Assembly (NCBI RefSeq): GCF_016807185.1
Contig: NZ_JAEVYN010000002.1
Span: 2,856,441-2,920,440 of the forward strand
DNA from: Leptolyngbya sp. Cla-17
GTDB lineage: Bacteria > Cyanobacteriota > Cyanobacteriia > Leptolyngbyales > Leptolyngbyaceae
Reading direction: 5' to 3'
Length of the DNA: 64,000 bases
In this document: positions 37,230 to 46,353 of the stretch, piece after piece
Layout: every line of letters begins with the position of its first letter
How positions within the stretch are numbered: position 1 is the stretch's first letter
Notes under the pieces: model-generated
What the model was told of the DNA's origin: nothing
The model's database searches: none
What the model saw: only the letters and a program-made list of their open reading frames with translations
Made by a program: the position numbers and the translations under genes

Positions 37230-38471
37230 TTAATCTTCTACTTTAAACAACGATTGGAGACGATCTTGCTCCTCACGTAGCCATTGCTTTAACTTTGCTT
37301 CGGAAGGCAATGCCACCAAATAGCGCGAAACAAATAGTTGATTGTCCATTCCAGCGGTGGCAAAGTGAACCTCCTCAGCATCCTTTTCAGAACAAAGCAG
37401 AATTCCGACAGGCGGGTTTTCGTCTGGTAAAGTCACTTCTTGTTTAAGGTAGTTTAGGTAGAGATTCATTTGCCCAGCATATTCCGGCTGGAACTCTCCC
37501 AGCTTAAGGTCAATCGCAACTAAGCAGCGTAAACGGCGATGGTAAAACAGTAGATCTAGAAAGTAGTGTCGGTTAGCAACCGTAATGCGAAACTGACGCT
37601 CCATAAAGCAAAAATCTCGTCCCAACTCGTGGATAAAATGCTGCAAATGGTTTATCAATGCCTGTTCAAGATCGGATTCTGTATAAGCTGACTTTTCCTC
37701 TAATCCCAAAAATTCCAGGATATAAGGATCGCGCAAGACAGTAGTGGGTGTATCAATCAATCGCCCCTCCTGCGCCAATATCAAAACTGCGTCCTTGTCC
37801 TTTGACAAACCAGCTCGTTCATAGAGCATACTGCTAATCTGTCGCTTCAACTCTCGGATTGACCAACCGCTTTTCACGCATTCCAACTCGTAAAATGCTC
37901 GCTTTAAGGGGTCATCCATCCGGCAAAGTTCCATCAAACTTGACCAAGCGACATTGCGCACCAACCGTACGTAATATCGCTCGTCCTGCCAGGGAAATAT
38001 CTGCATTGTATAAATCCGTGCTTCTAGAGAAGGAAAGCGGATCGTCCAATCATTCGAGTCTTCAATCACTGGGGGAACGCCAAGTCCAGACGTATTCGTT
38101 TCAGATTCCTCAGATAAGTCAGACAGTATCTGGCTTTTTGCTAGGGCATCCCCAGGAAAAGGAAATAAGTCAGACAGTGTTTGGCTTTTTGCCAATACAG
38201 GATAAGTCAGGGCAAATTTACGGAAATTTTTCAAGTTGCTGAGGGACAAACCCTCATAGCCGCGTTCTGTCAGATCAGCCGCAATACCTCTTAAAAGGGC
38301 TTCCCCATAGGTTGCTCGATCTTCACCATTTTGCTCATACTCAACAATATGTGCACCAATGAGCCAGTTCCGTAGAGTAAGGGCTTGGTTAACTGCCTTT
38401 GCGATCGCAGCTTGGGCTGAAGTATTAATTTGCCCAATTCCGTCCAGGAGGCGTTGATATTCCACTCTCAA
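37230..38471 (-). CDS. YhcG/DUF1016 PDDEXK nuclease-like protein
   Basis: A 413-residue protein. The N-terminal domain has IVEYEQNGEDRATYGEALLR and YEGLSLSNLKNFRKFALTYP, typical of DUF1016. The C-terminal nuclease domain has YFLDLLFYHRRLRCLVAIDL followed by KLGEFQPEYAGQMNLYLNYL, in which D, D and K form the catalytic set. It may process branched or damaged DNA, or belong to mobile-element defence; no role is established. A 17-residue tandem repeat (LAKSQTLSDL, then LAKSQILSDL) is inserted at about residues 94-120. It converges on parB with 26 bases between the stops. Confidence 0.88.
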   Translation of the reverse strand: MRVEYQRLLDGIGQINTSAQAAIAKAVNQALTLRNWLIGAHIVEYEQNGEDRATYGEALLRGIAADLTERGYEGLSLSNLKNFRKFALTYPVLAKSQTLSDLFPFPGDALAKSQILSDLSEESETNTSGLGVPPVIEDSNDWTIRFPSLEARIYTMQIFPWQDERYYVRLVRNVAWSSLMELCRMDDPLKRAFYELECVKSGWSIRELKRQISSMLYERAGLSKDKDAVLILAQEGRLIDTPTTVLRDPYILEFLGLEEKSAYTESDLEQALINHLQHFIHELGRDFCFMERQFRITVANRHYFLDLLFYHRRLRCLVAIDLKLGEFQPEYAGQMNLYLNYLKQEVTLPDENPPVGILLCSEKDAEEVHFATAGMDNQLFVSRYLVALPSEAKLKQWLREEQDRLQSLFKVED

Positions 38472-38545
38472 TCCCTCTTACATCAATGCGAGTAACGCTA
38501 TGTACTGTAGCAACAAGGCATACAATCCTGACAACAAACTCACAA

Positions 38546-39628
38546 CTAATTGCAGCGCAATTTTTCAGGATTAATTTGAAATTGGATATTAGGCACTTTT
38601 TTCTTACCAGGCAGTTCTTGTGCTCCCAAAACATAGCCTTCTTGTTTGAGTTCATCTACCGTTCGCCAAAAGATTTGATTATTTCGAGATGAGTTGCTGC
38701 CCAGCAAATCCAAATTCTTAAACAAGTATTGCTTAGAAATCACCAAGTACTGACCATCTTGGGGAATATCCCACTTCATCCGACTTGCTAAATAAATCAG
38801 TAGCTTCGTTTTATAGTCACTCTTTGCGTTGTTGCCCAGCTTTTGGGTAATATCAATGCTGTTAGCAAACAGCACATAGTCGCCTGTACGACTGGGACCC
38901 TCAAAGAACTCCAGAGACACAGTATAAGCATCTGCCAATTCATACGTGTAGTCTGCGGCTTTTGCCAGATCAAAATCTCGCGGAACATTGTCAATTTCGT
39001 AGTCTTTAATCCGTAATACGCTTTTAATCATGACTTTGGCACCAATGTTATTCCCCTTACGGAGGGACTGTGCCAACACCAGCTCTGTGCGATGAAGAGC
39101 AACCAGATCGCGATTAAGTTGAGATCGCAGTTTTGAAGCAAAACCTCCGTCTTTCGTGCGGGTATATCCTAGACTTTCCAGCAAATCATTTGAGCGAAAA
39201 CATACTGACTGCCCCGTCCCCTGTTGCGCGGCTAATCGGTACAAATAAAGCACAATAGAAACCTGTCGGGGATTGAGAAATGTCAACAACGCCATAATTA
39301 AGCGTTGAATCCGTCGATCTTGAATTTTCTCTAGCCCTTTACTGATTCCCTGATCAGAACATGACCTCAAATCAAGTTTGGCGTACTGATCTTTCAGATC
39401 TTCCCACTCTTCAGCCGACAGATTCTCCAGAGGCACTCGGCGAGTCACAGCTAGCTCGCTTGGATCACCAATATCAGCTTCTACCCGCATTTCTAAATAG
39501 TATCCATCCGCATCGGAGCGCAAGATGGGCAACTGCACATCAGGATTCTTGAGAGCTGCTGCTGCTCTAGGTAACACCATAAGGAGTTGCCCATCTACTG
39601 GAAAGGATGTGTCGTTTCGCTTGCTCAC
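38546..39628 (-). CDS. Putative plasmid replication initiator-like protein
   Basis: A 360-residue protein starting with GTG, with AGGAG six bases before it. I see a segment ALLTFLNPRQVSIVLYLYRL and SNDLLESLGYTRTKDGGFAS, like the first winged helix of Rep proteins. YLVISKQYLFKNLDLLGSNS resembles a second DNA-binding unit. The C-terminus is Lys-rich. I cannot name the family. Its place between parAB and the iteron array (about 1.3 kb away) makes an initiator plausible. An alternative is a transcriptional regulator. Confidence 0.45.
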   Translation of the reverse strand: MSKRNDTSFPVDGQLLMVLPRAAAALKNPDVQLPILRSDADGYYLEMRVEADIGDPSELAVTRRVPLENLSAEEWEDLKDQYAKLDLRSCSDQGISKGLEKIQDRRIQRLIMALLTFLNPRQVSIVLYLYRLAAQQGTGQSVCFRSNDLLESLGYTRTKDGGFASKLRSQLNRDLVALHRTELVLAQSLRKGNNIGAKVMIKSVLRIKDYEIDNVPRDFDLAKAADYTYELADAYTVSLEFFEGPSRTGDYVLFANSIDITQKLGNNAKSDYKTKLLIYLASRMKWDIPQDGQYLVISKQYLFKNLDLLGSNSSRNNQIFWRTVDELKQEGYVLGAQELPGKKKVPNIQFQINPEKLRCN

Positions 39629-39680
39629 AATTCGCTCCTATAGCGTGAGCAAATTGTACCAGTCATGCATTGAACTGATA

Positions 39681-40827
39681 CCAAATTAAATTGGAGCCAT
39701 TACAGATCAGATAAACTGAGCGATGTAGAGGTGAGAGTCTAACAATGGCTGGAGTAAGCGCAATCGCAATTAAAGAAAGTCTCGAGGAGCTAGGCACCCG
39801 TTTGCGAGCGGTTGAACAGCCGATACTCAAAGAGCGATTGCAAGTGTTGTACTGGCTCAAACAAGCGCACGCACCGAGTGTCAGTCAGATTGCGATTGCA
39901 ATTGGCAGGCATCGGGGCACGGTGCAAAAATGGTTAGCCCTGTACCGAGCGCAAGGATTAGAAGCATTGCTGGTGGTTAAACCCACTCCAGGAGGAGGCA
40001 ACCGGGTGATTCCAATGTGGGCGGAGGTTGCCTTAGCCAAGCGATTGCAGGAACCGAGCAATGGGTTTAGCAGCTATGGGAAGGTGCAGCAGTGGCTGTT
40101 AGAGAGTTTAGGGGTAGAAGCCGAGTATCATGCGGTCTACCAGATGACGCGCTATCGACTCAAAGCGAAACTCAAGGTCGCCCGTCCTCAAAACATCAAG
40201 CAGAACCGAGTCCAGCGAGAGGCATTTAAGCAAACCTCGCAGACGACCTCGACTTATTGAGTCAGTACTATCGGCAGGTGCGCCAGGATGAGCGACCGAT
40301 TCGTTACTTCGCACAAGATGAGAGTCGCTTTGGACTTCACACGCTCATCGGACGATTAATTACGGCAGTTGGGGTTAAACCCATCGGGGCGTGGCAATGG
40401 ATATTCAAAGCATTCTGGCTATACGGTGCTGTGGAACCTACCACAGGAGAGTCCTTTTTCTTGCAATTCTCCCATGTCGATACCGCATGCTACCAATGGT
40501 TCTTAGATGAGTTCTCCAAGGCTTACCCCGATAGTCTCAACATCCTGCAAGTGGATAACGGACGGTTCCACAAAGGCAAAGACCTTATTGTGCCAGAGAA
40601 CATTATCTTGGTGTTTCAACCGCCTTACTGCCCAGAGTTAAATCCTATCGAGCGTTTATGGGAACATCTCAAGGCGGATCTCAAGTGGGCTGCGTTCAAA
40701 ACGCTTGACCAACTGCAATCCAGGGTTGATCAACTCTTAGCCCAGCTAACCCCTCAAGTGATTGCTTCCCTTACAGGCTACCCCTTTATCCTCAATGCAC
40801 TATCTGTCATTGACACCATTTAAATTG
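39681..40827 (+). mobile_element. IS630-family element, TA flanked
   Basis: 1,147 bp with ends ccaaattaaattgg and, in reverse complement, ccaatttaaatgg. TA lies on both sides (39679-39680 and 40828-40829). It carries a transposase in two overlapping frames and separates the putative initiator gene from the iteron array. Confidence 0.85.
39745..40823 (+). pseudogene. IS630 transposase in two frames
   Basis: The first frame (39745-40260) holds an HTH region, SQIAIAIGRHRGTVQKWLAL, and the linker. The second frame (to 40823) holds the catalytic core IRYFAQDESRFGLHTLIGRL, NILQVDNGRFHKGKDL and PPYCPELNPIERLWEHLKAD. The change is by minus one, within about 50 bases before 40257; read in the new frame the linker continues NLADDLDLLSQYYRQ. 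Either a one-base change or programmed frameshifting would make a full enzyme. All three catalytic acids are present. Confidence 0.8.
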
Positions 40828-40919
40828 GTATGAGAAAATTTTCATGAGCTTTGTCGAGCTCCTACATTTAGAGTTTTTTACCTACCCTTATCTAAAAAGC
40901 TGCTAAATGTGGACATCAG

Positions 40920-41321
40920 CCTGTAACTCCCGCGTATAGCTTTTTGACAGCCTGTAACTCCGGCGTATGATTTTAGCTGCTTAGCCTGTAACTCCGGCGT
41001 ATGATTTTAGCTGCTTAGCCTGTAACTCCCGCGTACAAATTAGCCTGTAACTCCGACGTATAGTTTTTTAATAGCCTGTAACTCCAACGTACAAATTAGC
41101 CTATAACTCCGACGTATAGTTTTCTCCTATAGGCGATGTAAAAATCACTAGGCTCAAAATTTCACTTCAAAGGCCTGTAACTCCGGCGTACATTTTTACC
41201 TGTAACTCCAGCGTATTCTTAACTGACATGCCTGTAACTCCGGCGTACATTTTTACCTGTAACTCCAGCGTATAGACTACCTATAACTTTGGCGTATTAC
41301 ATACCTATAACTCCAGCGTAC
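40920..41321. repeat. Iteron array: 13 direct repeats, candidate plasmid origin
   Basis: Thirteen 18-bp repeats with consensus cctgtaactccRgcgtaY. Starts are 40920, 40951, 40985, 41019, 41044, 41075, 41100, 41174, 41199, 41231, 41256, 41280 and 41304. Spacing is 24-34 bp with one 74-bp gap after the seventh. Variation is concentrated at base 12. All are in one direction, as expected for Rep-binding iterons. The array lies just before the primase-like gene. It is not CRISPR: the repeats are short and variable and the spacers too short and partly repeated. Confidence 0.88.
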
Positions 41322-41412
41322 AGGCGATTTCAGCATGTTACGAATAAGTTTTTCCGATGTACACTGCTTCTATTCTTAGTTCGGATGTTCTTTGGAAGTT
41401 CGGATCAACATT

Positions 41413-41429
41413 GTTACTCAATGAGTAAC
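41413..41429. promoter_or_regulatory. Perfect inverted repeat upstream of the primase-like gene
   Basis: gttactcaatgagtaac has 8-bp arms around one central base. It lies 245 bases before the start at 41675 and beyond the iterons. It could be an operator for control of the replication gene; the role is inferred from position. Confidence 0.4.
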
Positions 41430-41508
41430 TTTATTCATCTTTCTTCAAATAACAGAAAACCGGGACAGAGCCTCGCCAAAATCTCCTACATTCTGGCTTC
41501 CTAGTGAT

Positions 41509-41536
41509 AGAGAGAACGATTGCTCTCTCTGTTTTT
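41509..41536 (+). terminator. Hairpin with T-run, possible attenuator
   Basis: An AGAGAG/CTCTCT stem around a short loop is followed by GTTTTT on the plus strand. No gene precedes it closely, so it may stop a leader transcript that crosses the iterons and restrict expression of the primase-like gene. Confidence 0.4.
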
Positions 41537-41674
41537 ATGCAAAAGCATGATGCGTACGCTAGCAGGACCCATTTCTAGTGAAGAAGTCGGTCTGAAGTTT
41601 TTTGTGTTTATTTTGTGTGAAATAGGGCTATTTGGGGTTCTGTTCCATCTTCTTCTGACTGATGGAGCTAATGG

Positions 41675-43609
41675 ATGCGTATTGCTAGTCAAACTACGGA
41701 AGAGTTTCAATATATCCAGGAGTGGGACGATAAATTTCTCGCGCTCTTTCCGCATCGCCACGACTATATCTACGCCAACCATCCAGAACCCGAACACACA
41801 CCTGATTGGAAAACTGAAAGTCGCCATCCCCTCTCAGATCGCATCCTGCGTCAAGGCTCCTCCCTCTTCGGGGTACGCTTCGGCAAAGAAACTAACTACT
41901 GCATCCTCGACATCGATGCTGGCAGCCTCTATCATCCCCAGCGAGATCGCTTTGCCGTCTCCCGCATCCTCGCTGCCCTTGAACCCTTGGGACTCGTCAA
42001 TGCCGTTCCCTGCACCAGTTCCTACAGCGGTGGTCTTCATCTCTACTTCCCCTTTCAAGTCACTCAAAACACCTGGGAACTGGCGATCGTCGTCACGACC
42101 CTATTAGAAAACGCTGGATTTCGCCTTACAGGCGGACAACTAGAACTATTTCCCAATCCTAGACCCTACGCCCTGGAAGGGAGTCTCAGCCTGTTCAATG
42201 CTCATCGGCTGCCTCTGCAAGCAGGCTCCTATCTACTGGACCCCGACTTCCAACCCATCTGGAGTGACCAAAGCACCTTTGTTCAACACTGGCAGTTTGC
42301 CCAAAAACGCAACACCGTTGAGCGCAAAACTCTACAACGACTGCTCAAACAATTTCAGCGCAAGCAGTATCGCATCTCAGGCAAAGCTGAAAAGTTTGTC
42401 AATGACCTGAATGCAGAAATTGAACTGGGCTGGACTGGCGCTGGACAAACCAATCGACTACTGGGTCGCATTACCCTGCGTGCCTATATCTTCCACCACA
42501 TCCTTGCGGGTGGTGAACCATTGATAGGACGGACATTGATTGATCAGATTGTCACCACGGCTCAATCCTTACCCGGCTACGAAGAGTGGTGTCAGCATCA
42601 ACATGAAATTGAACAACGAGCCGAGGAATGGGCGCGGTGCATTGAAGGCAGTCACTACTTTCACTATGGAGATGGGAATGGTAAATATAAATCGAAAGTT
42701 GAAGTCAGCCAGCTAGAACAACCCAGTTGGAATCAACGTCAATCTCAAGCGGCCCGAGACCGAATTCGACAGGCGATCGCTGACTTACTTAACCACAACA
42801 CCTTACCCAGTCATGCCACCGCTCGGTTTCAAGCACTTACCCAATACAGCATTGGTGGTGCCTCCCTTTATCGCCATCGGGACTTATGGCATCCCAACTA
42901 TCTATCGCTAGAAGCAATCGAACCTGTGGAAATCCCCCCCGACCCCCCAGCTTCAAACACGGATGCCCAGTTAGATTGCGTTGAGGACGAATCTAACTGG
43001 CACAATCCTACAAGCTTATTACCGGATAATGGCGGTAATGCATTGATAGGTGGGGATTTGAGCGATCGCTTGGGGCAACCGTTACCTTCAGTAGGCGGTA
43101 ATGCTCAGGTATGTCCAACTTCTAGACGTTCTCAATGGGGGGCAGGGGAATCTAATGGAAGTGGTCACACGATTCAACTCCCTTTATTTGACCTGCAAAC
43201 TTGGTTCGATCTAGGTCAAGCGGCGGCTCAATCGGCTGATCAACAGGTGAATCAAATCCGCCTTGAAGCAATGCAGGCAGCTCCAATTGCTCGGATGCAG
43301 CGATATTTGGAATCGGGTGATCCAATTTTGATGGCGGAGGCGATCGCGTGGGCTGAAATCAATCCGGGGGTGTTGCAGGTGGAGCGCTTGAATCTACCGT
43401 TATTCGAGACTTTGGAGTTGGATGACTCGGCACGGGATCTATCTGGGGTGCTGGCGGCTATATCGGTGCAGATTCAGCAATTAGGATTGACGCGAGAGCA
43501 GGTGGGCGATCACTTGGAGCAATTGTTGGGTAAGCGTAGTCAGGCTCAATTAGATGATATGGAGTTGGCGCAATGGAACATCTGGTTGGAGGAGCAAGAG
43601 CAATCTTAG
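41675..43609 (+). CDS. Primase-polymerase-like (AEP) plasmid replication protein
   Basis: A 644-residue protein. The N-terminal part has CILDIDAGSLYHPQR with the DID acidic pair (79-81) and TSSYSGGLHLYFPF (114-127), the motif I and II layout of archaeo-eukaryotic primase-polymerases. Later comes an Arg/Gln-rich middle, a short HTH-like section at ATARFQALTQYSIGGASLYR, and an acidic C-terminal tail. The tail (LTREQVGDHLEQLLGKR) is repeated in part at 63799. It would prime replication from the iteron origin just upstream. GGAG lies about nine bases before the ATG. Proteins of this kind are often left unnamed on cyanobacterial plasmids; family naming here is by motif. Confidence 0.7.
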   Translation: MRIASQTTEEFQYIQEWDDKFLALFPHRHDYIYANHPEPEHTPDWKTESRHPLSDRILRQGSSLFGVRFGKETNYCILDIDAGSLYHPQRDRFAVSRILAALEPLGLVNAVPCTSSYSGGLHLYFPFQVTQNTWELAIVVTTLLENAGFRLTGGQLELFPNPRPYALEGSLSLFNAHRLPLQAGSYLLDPDFQPIWSDQSTFVQHWQFAQKRNTVERKTLQRLLKQFQRKQYRISGKAEKFVNDLNAEIELGWTGAGQTNRLLGRITLRAYIFHHILAGGEPLIGRTLIDQIVTTAQSLPGYEEWCQHQHEIEQRAEEWARCIEGSHYFHYGDGNGKYKSKVEVSQLEQPSWNQRQSQAARDRIRQAIADLLNHNTLPSHATARFQALTQYSIGGASLYRHRDLWHPNYLSLEAIEPVEIPPDPPASNTDAQLDCVEDESNWHNPTSLLPDNGGNALIGGDLSDRLGQPLPSVGGNAQVCPTSRRSQWGAGESNGSGHTIQLPLFDLQTWFDLGQAAAQSADQQVNQIRLEAMQAAPIARMQRYLESGDPILMAEAIAWAEINPGVLQVERLNLPLFETLELDDSARDLSGVLAAISVQIQQLGLTREQVGDHLEQLLGKRSQAQLDDMELAQWNIWLEEQEQS

Positions 43610-43703
43610 AAGGCATGAACCGGGGAGTCAAAGCGGCGGCTATTCTAAGAGAACTGATGTAGAGTTTTAGACAGTCCCTGATGGACTATGTATCTCTCCT
43701 CTT

Positions 43704-43817
43704 CGCAAAATTATTCACATCGATATGGATGCGTTTTTCGCATCTGTGGAACAGCGGGGCAAGCCCATTGTGGTAGGCGGTAAACCCAAACAGCGCGGAG
43801 CGGCAGCGGCGGCAAGC
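43704..43817 (+). pseudogene. DinB/DNA polymerase IV N-terminal relic
   Basis: The plus strand encodes RKIIHIDMDAFFASVEQRGK followed by PIVVGGKPKQRGAAAAAS. This is the start of the Y-family polymerase palm with the catalytic Asp pair region. Compared with normal DinB a few residues are missing after VEQR and the rest of the gene is lost. A MITE-like element begins at 43818. Confidence 0.8.
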
Positions 43818-43956
43818 GGTATTGTCAACTTAACTGGATTTCGCCCTATTTATTGAGAATAAGCACACTTAAAGCCACGAAGGAATGAGCCTTTCAGCCT
43901 CTAAAAATCAGCCGATTTCCATAAGCAAGCCTTTGAACGGTTAAGTTGACAATGCC
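43818..43956. mobile_element. 139-bp MITE-like element
   Basis: The left end ggtattgtcaacttaactg pairs with the reverse complement of the right end, ggcattgtcaacttaaccg (17 of 19 bases). There is no coding content. It separates a DinB relic from an IS1 relic, so it marks either a target or a recombination junction. No target duplication is visible. Confidence 0.6.
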
Positions 43957-44073
43957 TTTCCTGATCATCATCGCTGCCACAATCTGGACAAAGCACAGGT
44001 TCTAGAACCATCGGCTAATTCGAGGAAAAGCACTCATCTGAGTCTCGCATTTTAACAAGTCTAGAACATTACC
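43957..44073 (-). pseudogene. IS1-like element E, terminal relic
   Basis: The minus strand reads from an IS1-type end (ggtaatgttctagacttg at 44073) into LVLEPVLCPDCGSDD-like InsA sequence, here VLEPVLCPDCGSDDD, and stops at the MITE-like element. Confidence 0.7.
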
Positions 44074-44822
44074 AGCAGAGGCAGACGTTGGATGAGTCAT
44101 AGATGCAAATCTTACCGAGGATTAAGTGAACGTTCGTTTACGGTTCTGTCGCAAAAATAGGAACTGAAAGTATCATCGGAGAGCAAATTTTTCTTTGGTT
44201 TGAACCTAATGGCAGCTTCTGGGGTTTGAGTATCATCCGACGCTGTTGGCGAATGTGCTACACGCAATCTGGCTGAGGTGCTACTCAAACCCCATGTACT
44301 AATCAGTCTCTAACGTATTTGACACAAAGATCCTGAACGGCGTATACAGGGGGTAGTCTACACGTAGCTTCAATACAGGAAAAATGTGGGCTGGATTGAG
44401 TCAAGCCAAGGCAACTTTGAGAAAAAAGTCGACCCTGTCTTTACTCCCGCACGAACTCTCGACACCGTCTTAAGCATTGTTTTTGTGATCGCTACGGGAA
44501 CACCAAACAGAGGGATATAGCCTTACGTAATTTTTTGTATGGCTACGCAATGAACGTCACCACCGCAAGCGGACGGTGTATTACTTCGCTACGCTTCACA
44601 CGCTTTGCGGCTCGACTCCGCTCAACAGCGCCCATTCGGACTGCTGTACTACGTGCGCCCCAAAGGGCAGGGAATCTACCCGTAGCGATAGAAGCGTTTA
44701 CAGCTCTTTCAAAAGGTAACTTATCAAGAAGTATCCCTCAAGTCTGCGGGGATTCTATTTGTAGTAGCATCTCCGCAGATTATCTGGTAGTTTAATAGTG
44801 CAAGGATACTATTATCAACCTA
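44074..44822. other. Gene-free stretch before the serine recombinase
   Basis: About 750 bases. The reading frame at 44535-44795 has low-complexity, Thr/Arg-rich content and no recognisable domain, so I do not call it. A sequence near 44140 (ggttctgtcgcaaaaat) looks like an IS6-type end. An imperfect hairpin (tctgcgggga with tctccgcaga) lies at about 44736-44773, upstream of the recombinase, and could be regulatory or part of a recombination site. Confidence 0.4.
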
Positions 44823-46313
44823 ATGAAACTGACCATTGGATATGCTCGTGTCTCGACAACTGAGCAGTTTTACTCTCAATCATTAGATCGGCAAATTGAT
44901 ATTCTAAAGGAACACGGCGTTGACAAAATTTTCCGTGATGTTGAATCAGGCGCAAACTCAGATAGAGCAGAATTTCAACAACTAATTAAATTGATTCAGC
45001 AGGGCGAGGTTCGTACTTTAAAGGCGGTTGCCTGGGATCGCTTGATGCGCGACCCTTCTATGGGATTTTTTGTCAAGAATCTATTACGTGAATACGACGT
45101 ACAGCTCTTTTTGCTTAATCAGGGAGAAGTAGATTTAAGCACAGCCGCTGGTGAACTAAGTGCAGATATGCAGATACTGCTAGGCGCTTATGAGCGCAAG
45201 ACGATCATCGAACGAATCAATCGAGTTCATAAAAGGCGAAGAAAAGACCAAATCGCCTGGCAGGTATTTCCATTTGGCTACAGAATTATTAACAACAAGT
45301 ATGAGCTTGATACAACCCCTTGCGTCTGCCCCATAGAAGGAAGGCCAGCTAACTATCGAGAATTGAGTTTTGAAGATGAACCAGATAATTCATTAAAGCT
45401 ATTAAGTTGGAGCAAAGCTAGGATTTCTCGAGAAATGGTCGAGAGTTTTCTAGAACTAAGAAAGGGTTCAAAAGTACTACAGCGGATGCACGCGAGGTTT
45501 GGTTCTTCAATAATAAAGAAGAGTAAACCAGCTGTAGGTTTAAAGAGTAAACCAGTTATAGGTTTAGCTATCTTTGGAACTATATCCGGCTTAAAGCGAT
45601 GGTTAAGAAATCCAGTTCTTCAAGGACATACATGTTATCAGAAGTATCCAAGGAAAGGAAAATATCCTGATATTAGTGAGTGGAATGTTATTCCTAATAC
45701 CCATCCTGGTCAAGCTCTGATAACTAGTGAGGAATATCAGGAGATTGAGGAAATTATAAGTTCCTCTTTTGGCAAATTAGGAAAACCTGAAAGAACTTAT
45801 TACTTAACTGGAAAAGTAGTTTGTCAAAAATGCGGTGGTTCTTGTGATCTGAAACGTAGTGGACAGTATTCCTATTATGCATGTGGGCACTCAAGAACTT
45901 ACTGCGATAGTCGAGAACACGTCAGACTTGAGAGAATAGAGGAAGCGATTATTTATCGAATTTCTACAAGAGCTAATGAAATTTACCTAGGCAACACTGC
46001 TCCTACAGAAGATTCGGCTGAGTTAGCTAAAATAGCTGAAATCAAGAAAAAAATACAAGATATAGAAAATCTTTCATGGTCTAAAGTAGATCGAGATCTA
46101 AACAATATTAAGCGGGATCTCTATAGAGTGCTTGAAACTGAAATGAACAAACCTAGAAATGTTAGTCAGGAAATTATTCGTCATCCTCAAGCTCAAAATA
46201 TCAATTTTTGGTACACATTAACCAAAACTGAGCGTGAAATTTTTTATGGGAAATTGGTTGACCGTATATTAATAGTAGATGGAAAGGTAGTAGCCATAGA
46301 TTTAAGCGTTTGA
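44823..46313 (+). CDS. Large serine recombinase, XisF-like
   Basis: A 496-residue site-specific recombinase. The resolvase domain starts MKLTIGYARVSTTEQ, with catalytic Ser11, then VAWDRLMRDPSMGFFV and GAYERKTIIERINR before the long helix. A recombinase domain and a zinc-ribbon follow, with CQKCGGSCD and CGHSRTYCDSREHV (about residues 340-375). A coiled-coil-like segment lies near the C-terminus (AEIKKKIQDIENLS). Length and layout resemble XisF, which excises the fdxN element in heterocystous cyanobacteria, but no attachment sites were recognised. AAGGA lies about 14 bases upstream. A second, HTH-repeat gene follows in the same direction. Confidence 0.9.
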   Translation: MKLTIGYARVSTTEQFYSQSLDRQIDILKEHGVDKIFRDVESGANSDRAEFQQLIKLIQQGEVRTLKAVAWDRLMRDPSMGFFVKNLLREYDVQLFLLNQGEVDLSTAAGELSADMQILLGAYERKTIIERINRVHKRRRKDQIAWQVFPFGYRIINNKYELDTTPCVCPIEGRPANYRELSFEDEPDNSLKLLSWSKARISREMVESFLELRKGSKVLQRMHARFGSSIIKKSKPAVGLKSKPVIGLAIFGTISGLKRWLRNPVLQGHTCYQKYPRKGKYPDISEWNVIPNTHPGQALITSEEYQEIEEIISSSFGKLGKPERTYYLTGKVVCQKCGGSCDLKRSGQYSYYACGHSRTYCDSREHVRLERIEEAIIYRISTRANEIYLGNTAPTEDSAELAKIAEIKKKIQDIENLSWSKVDRDLNNIKRDLYRVLETEMNKPRNVSQEIIRHPQAQNINFWYTLTKTEREIFYGKLVDRILIVDGKVVAIDLSV

Positions 46314-46353
46314 ACTTACATTCCTCTACTTTCGGACCTCTAAAAGGATGTCT

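Noticed and set aside
40920..41321. Could the regular repeats be a CRISPR array?
   Set aside because: Repeats are only 18 bp and vary at several bases; gaps are 6-16 bp (one 56 bp) and are partly repeated, not unique spacers. No cas genes are nearby. Iterons fit better.
41520..42107. A 195-residue plus-strand frame overlapping the start of the primase-like gene
   Set aside because: It is low in recognisable content and rich in Ser/Thr/Pro, as expected for an out-of-frame shadow of 41675-43609.
44535..44795. An 86-residue plus-strand frame
   Set aside because: Composition is Thr/Arg-rich and unordered, there is no ribosome site, and it contains pieces resembling dispersed repeats.
44823..46313. 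Naming the recombinase XisF itself and inferring a heterocyst-former
   Set aside because: Only general similarity is visible. No fdxN, xisH or xisI genes or attachment sites are here, and large serine recombinases of this type also occur in non-heterocystous cyanobacteria.
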